From NCBI GenBank assembly GCA_020029455.1, contig JAIBJH010000222.1, positions 1-7,799 of the forward strand: a stretch of 7,799 nt of DNA, in the 5' to 3' direction. A program made the translations under genes and the position numbers. Positions 7,245 through 7,799 of this stretch are shown here, in pieces. Below the pieces are notes generated by a model, which was not told the origin of the DNA, made no database searches, and worked only from the letters and a program-made list of their open reading frames with translations. The stretch comes from Hyphomicrobiales bacterium (GTDB lineage Bacteria > Pseudomonadota > Alphaproteobacteria > Rhizobiales > Aestuariivirgaceae). The first letter of the stretch is position 1; each line of letters opens with the position of its first letter.

Positions 7245-7799
7245 TTACTTGGTCAGGCGGACTTCGGCATTCTCGCCACTGTTATCCTGCTCGTAGGCCT
7301 GGAGCTTCCACTTGACGTTGTTGAGGATCATCGTGCGGCTGACCACGGTCATCTTCTTGCTGCGCAGGGAACTGTTCGAGTTGAACACCACTTCCCGGCT
7401 GGGCAGATAAATATTGCCTTCCATGCCGAAACCGAGGTTGTCATTGATGATGAACTGGGAGTCGCTGAGGCCTTCCTTCTCCGCAAAGAGGAATCCCTTG
7501 TAGGTGCCGCTGGTGGGGGCCGAGAGCGTGGCCGAAACCGCGCTGTTGAACTGAATCTTGGACGTATCCGCGAAATAGAATGTGACGCCCGTGCCGGTCC
7601 AGTTGCCGCCGTTCACGTTCCAGCCGCCGTTCTTGATAATGTATAGGCCGGGAGCCAACGTGACGTTTGAGCCGCTGTTGAAATTGTGCCAGCCGCAATA
7701 AACGCCTGGGCTCAAGGGTGTGTTTCCAGAATAGTTTCCATTTGTGGGGCCGCAAGTGTTGCTGTTCGGCACAGGAAGGACGCCAGCGAAGGGATCTTT
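7245..7799 (-). CDS. TadG-like Flp pilus assembly protein, C-terminal part (partial at right edge)
   Basis: The frame is open from the window edge (KDPFAGVLPVPNSN) to a TAA at 7245-7247, giving 184 visible residues. A GTG at 7770-7772 is in frame, but codons before it continue the homology, so the gene very probably begins outside the window. The visible part has LSPGVYCGWHNFNSGSNVTL, APGLYIIKNGGWNVNGGNW, TGTGVTFYF, LSAPTSGTYKGFLFAEK, GNIYLPSREVVF and the ending AEVRLTK. Repeated short hydrophobic/Asn/Gly strands suggest a beta-helix-like fold. This matches the C-terminal region of TadG-related proteins of alphaproteobacteria, which carry an N-terminal membrane anchor and TadE/G-like domain and act in the envelope with the Tad pilus machinery. 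That N-terminal part is not visible here, so the assignment rests on recalled C-terminal similarity alone. Confidence 0.68.
   Translation of the reverse strand, partial: KDPFAGVLPVPNSNTCGPTNGNYSGNTPLSPGVYCGWHNFNSGSNVTLAPGLYIIKNGGWNVNGGNWTGTGVTFYFADTSKIQFNSAVSATLSAPTSGTYKGFLFAEKEGLSDSQFIINDNLGFGMEGNIYLPSREVVFNSNSSLRSKKMTVVSRTMILNNVKWKLQAYEQDNSGENAEVRLTK

Overview
The window looks like chromosomal DNA of an alphaproteobacterium, probably of the Hyphomicrobiales (Rhizobiales) type. This rests on the protein style, the GC-rich codon use, and the mix of a nitrile hydratase operon, propionyl-CoA carboxylase, RimO and a TadG-like Flp pilus protein. It is an inference from recalled families, not from a search.

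Layout. Bases 1-502 (+) hold the end of a nitrile hydratase operon: the last 70 residues of the beta subunit, then a small accessory (activator) protein that overlaps it. Bases 503-836 are a gene-free region containing a candidate terminator, a 12-bp palindrome on a TTGACA box, a candidate promoter, a long near-perfect inverted repeat (700-753) and a second nested hairpin, all before pccB. Bases 837-5824 (+) carry a tight run of genes: pccB, an uncommon fusion of a PhyH-type Fe(II)/2-oxoglutarate oxygenase with two cupin domains, a broken cyclopropane-fatty-acid synthase (cfa) and a polytopic membrane protein of unknown function. Bases 5864-7799 (-) are convergent: rimO, preceded by the C-terminal part of a TadG-like protein that runs off the right edge.

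Main observation. The 3' end of pccB is present twice. A 45-bp segment that encodes the pccB C-terminus and contains the oxygenase start codon (2321-2365) recurs at 3850-3894 with 40/45 identity, directly before cfa and exactly 1529 bp away. The PhyH-cupin gene is therefore bracketed by direct repeats of the pccB tail. The simplest reading is that pccB once ran straight into cfa with a TGATG stop/start overlap, and that the oxygenase gene entered at the pccB 3' end while restoring the pccB reading frame. The insertion would have removed translational coupling from pccB to cfa. cfa now carries an internal deletion plus frameshift that removes about 35-40 residues including the conserved active-site HTIG-type segment, so it appears to be decaying.

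How the genes fit together. PccB acts in propionyl-CoA catabolism, and its biotin-carrying partner PccA is not in the window. Cfa would modify membrane lipids if intact. RimO modifies ribosomal protein S12. The nitrile hydratase and TadG-like genes look like unrelated neighbours. The substrate of the PhyH-cupin protein cannot be told from the sequence. No tRNA, rRNA, CRISPR array or transposase gene was seen.
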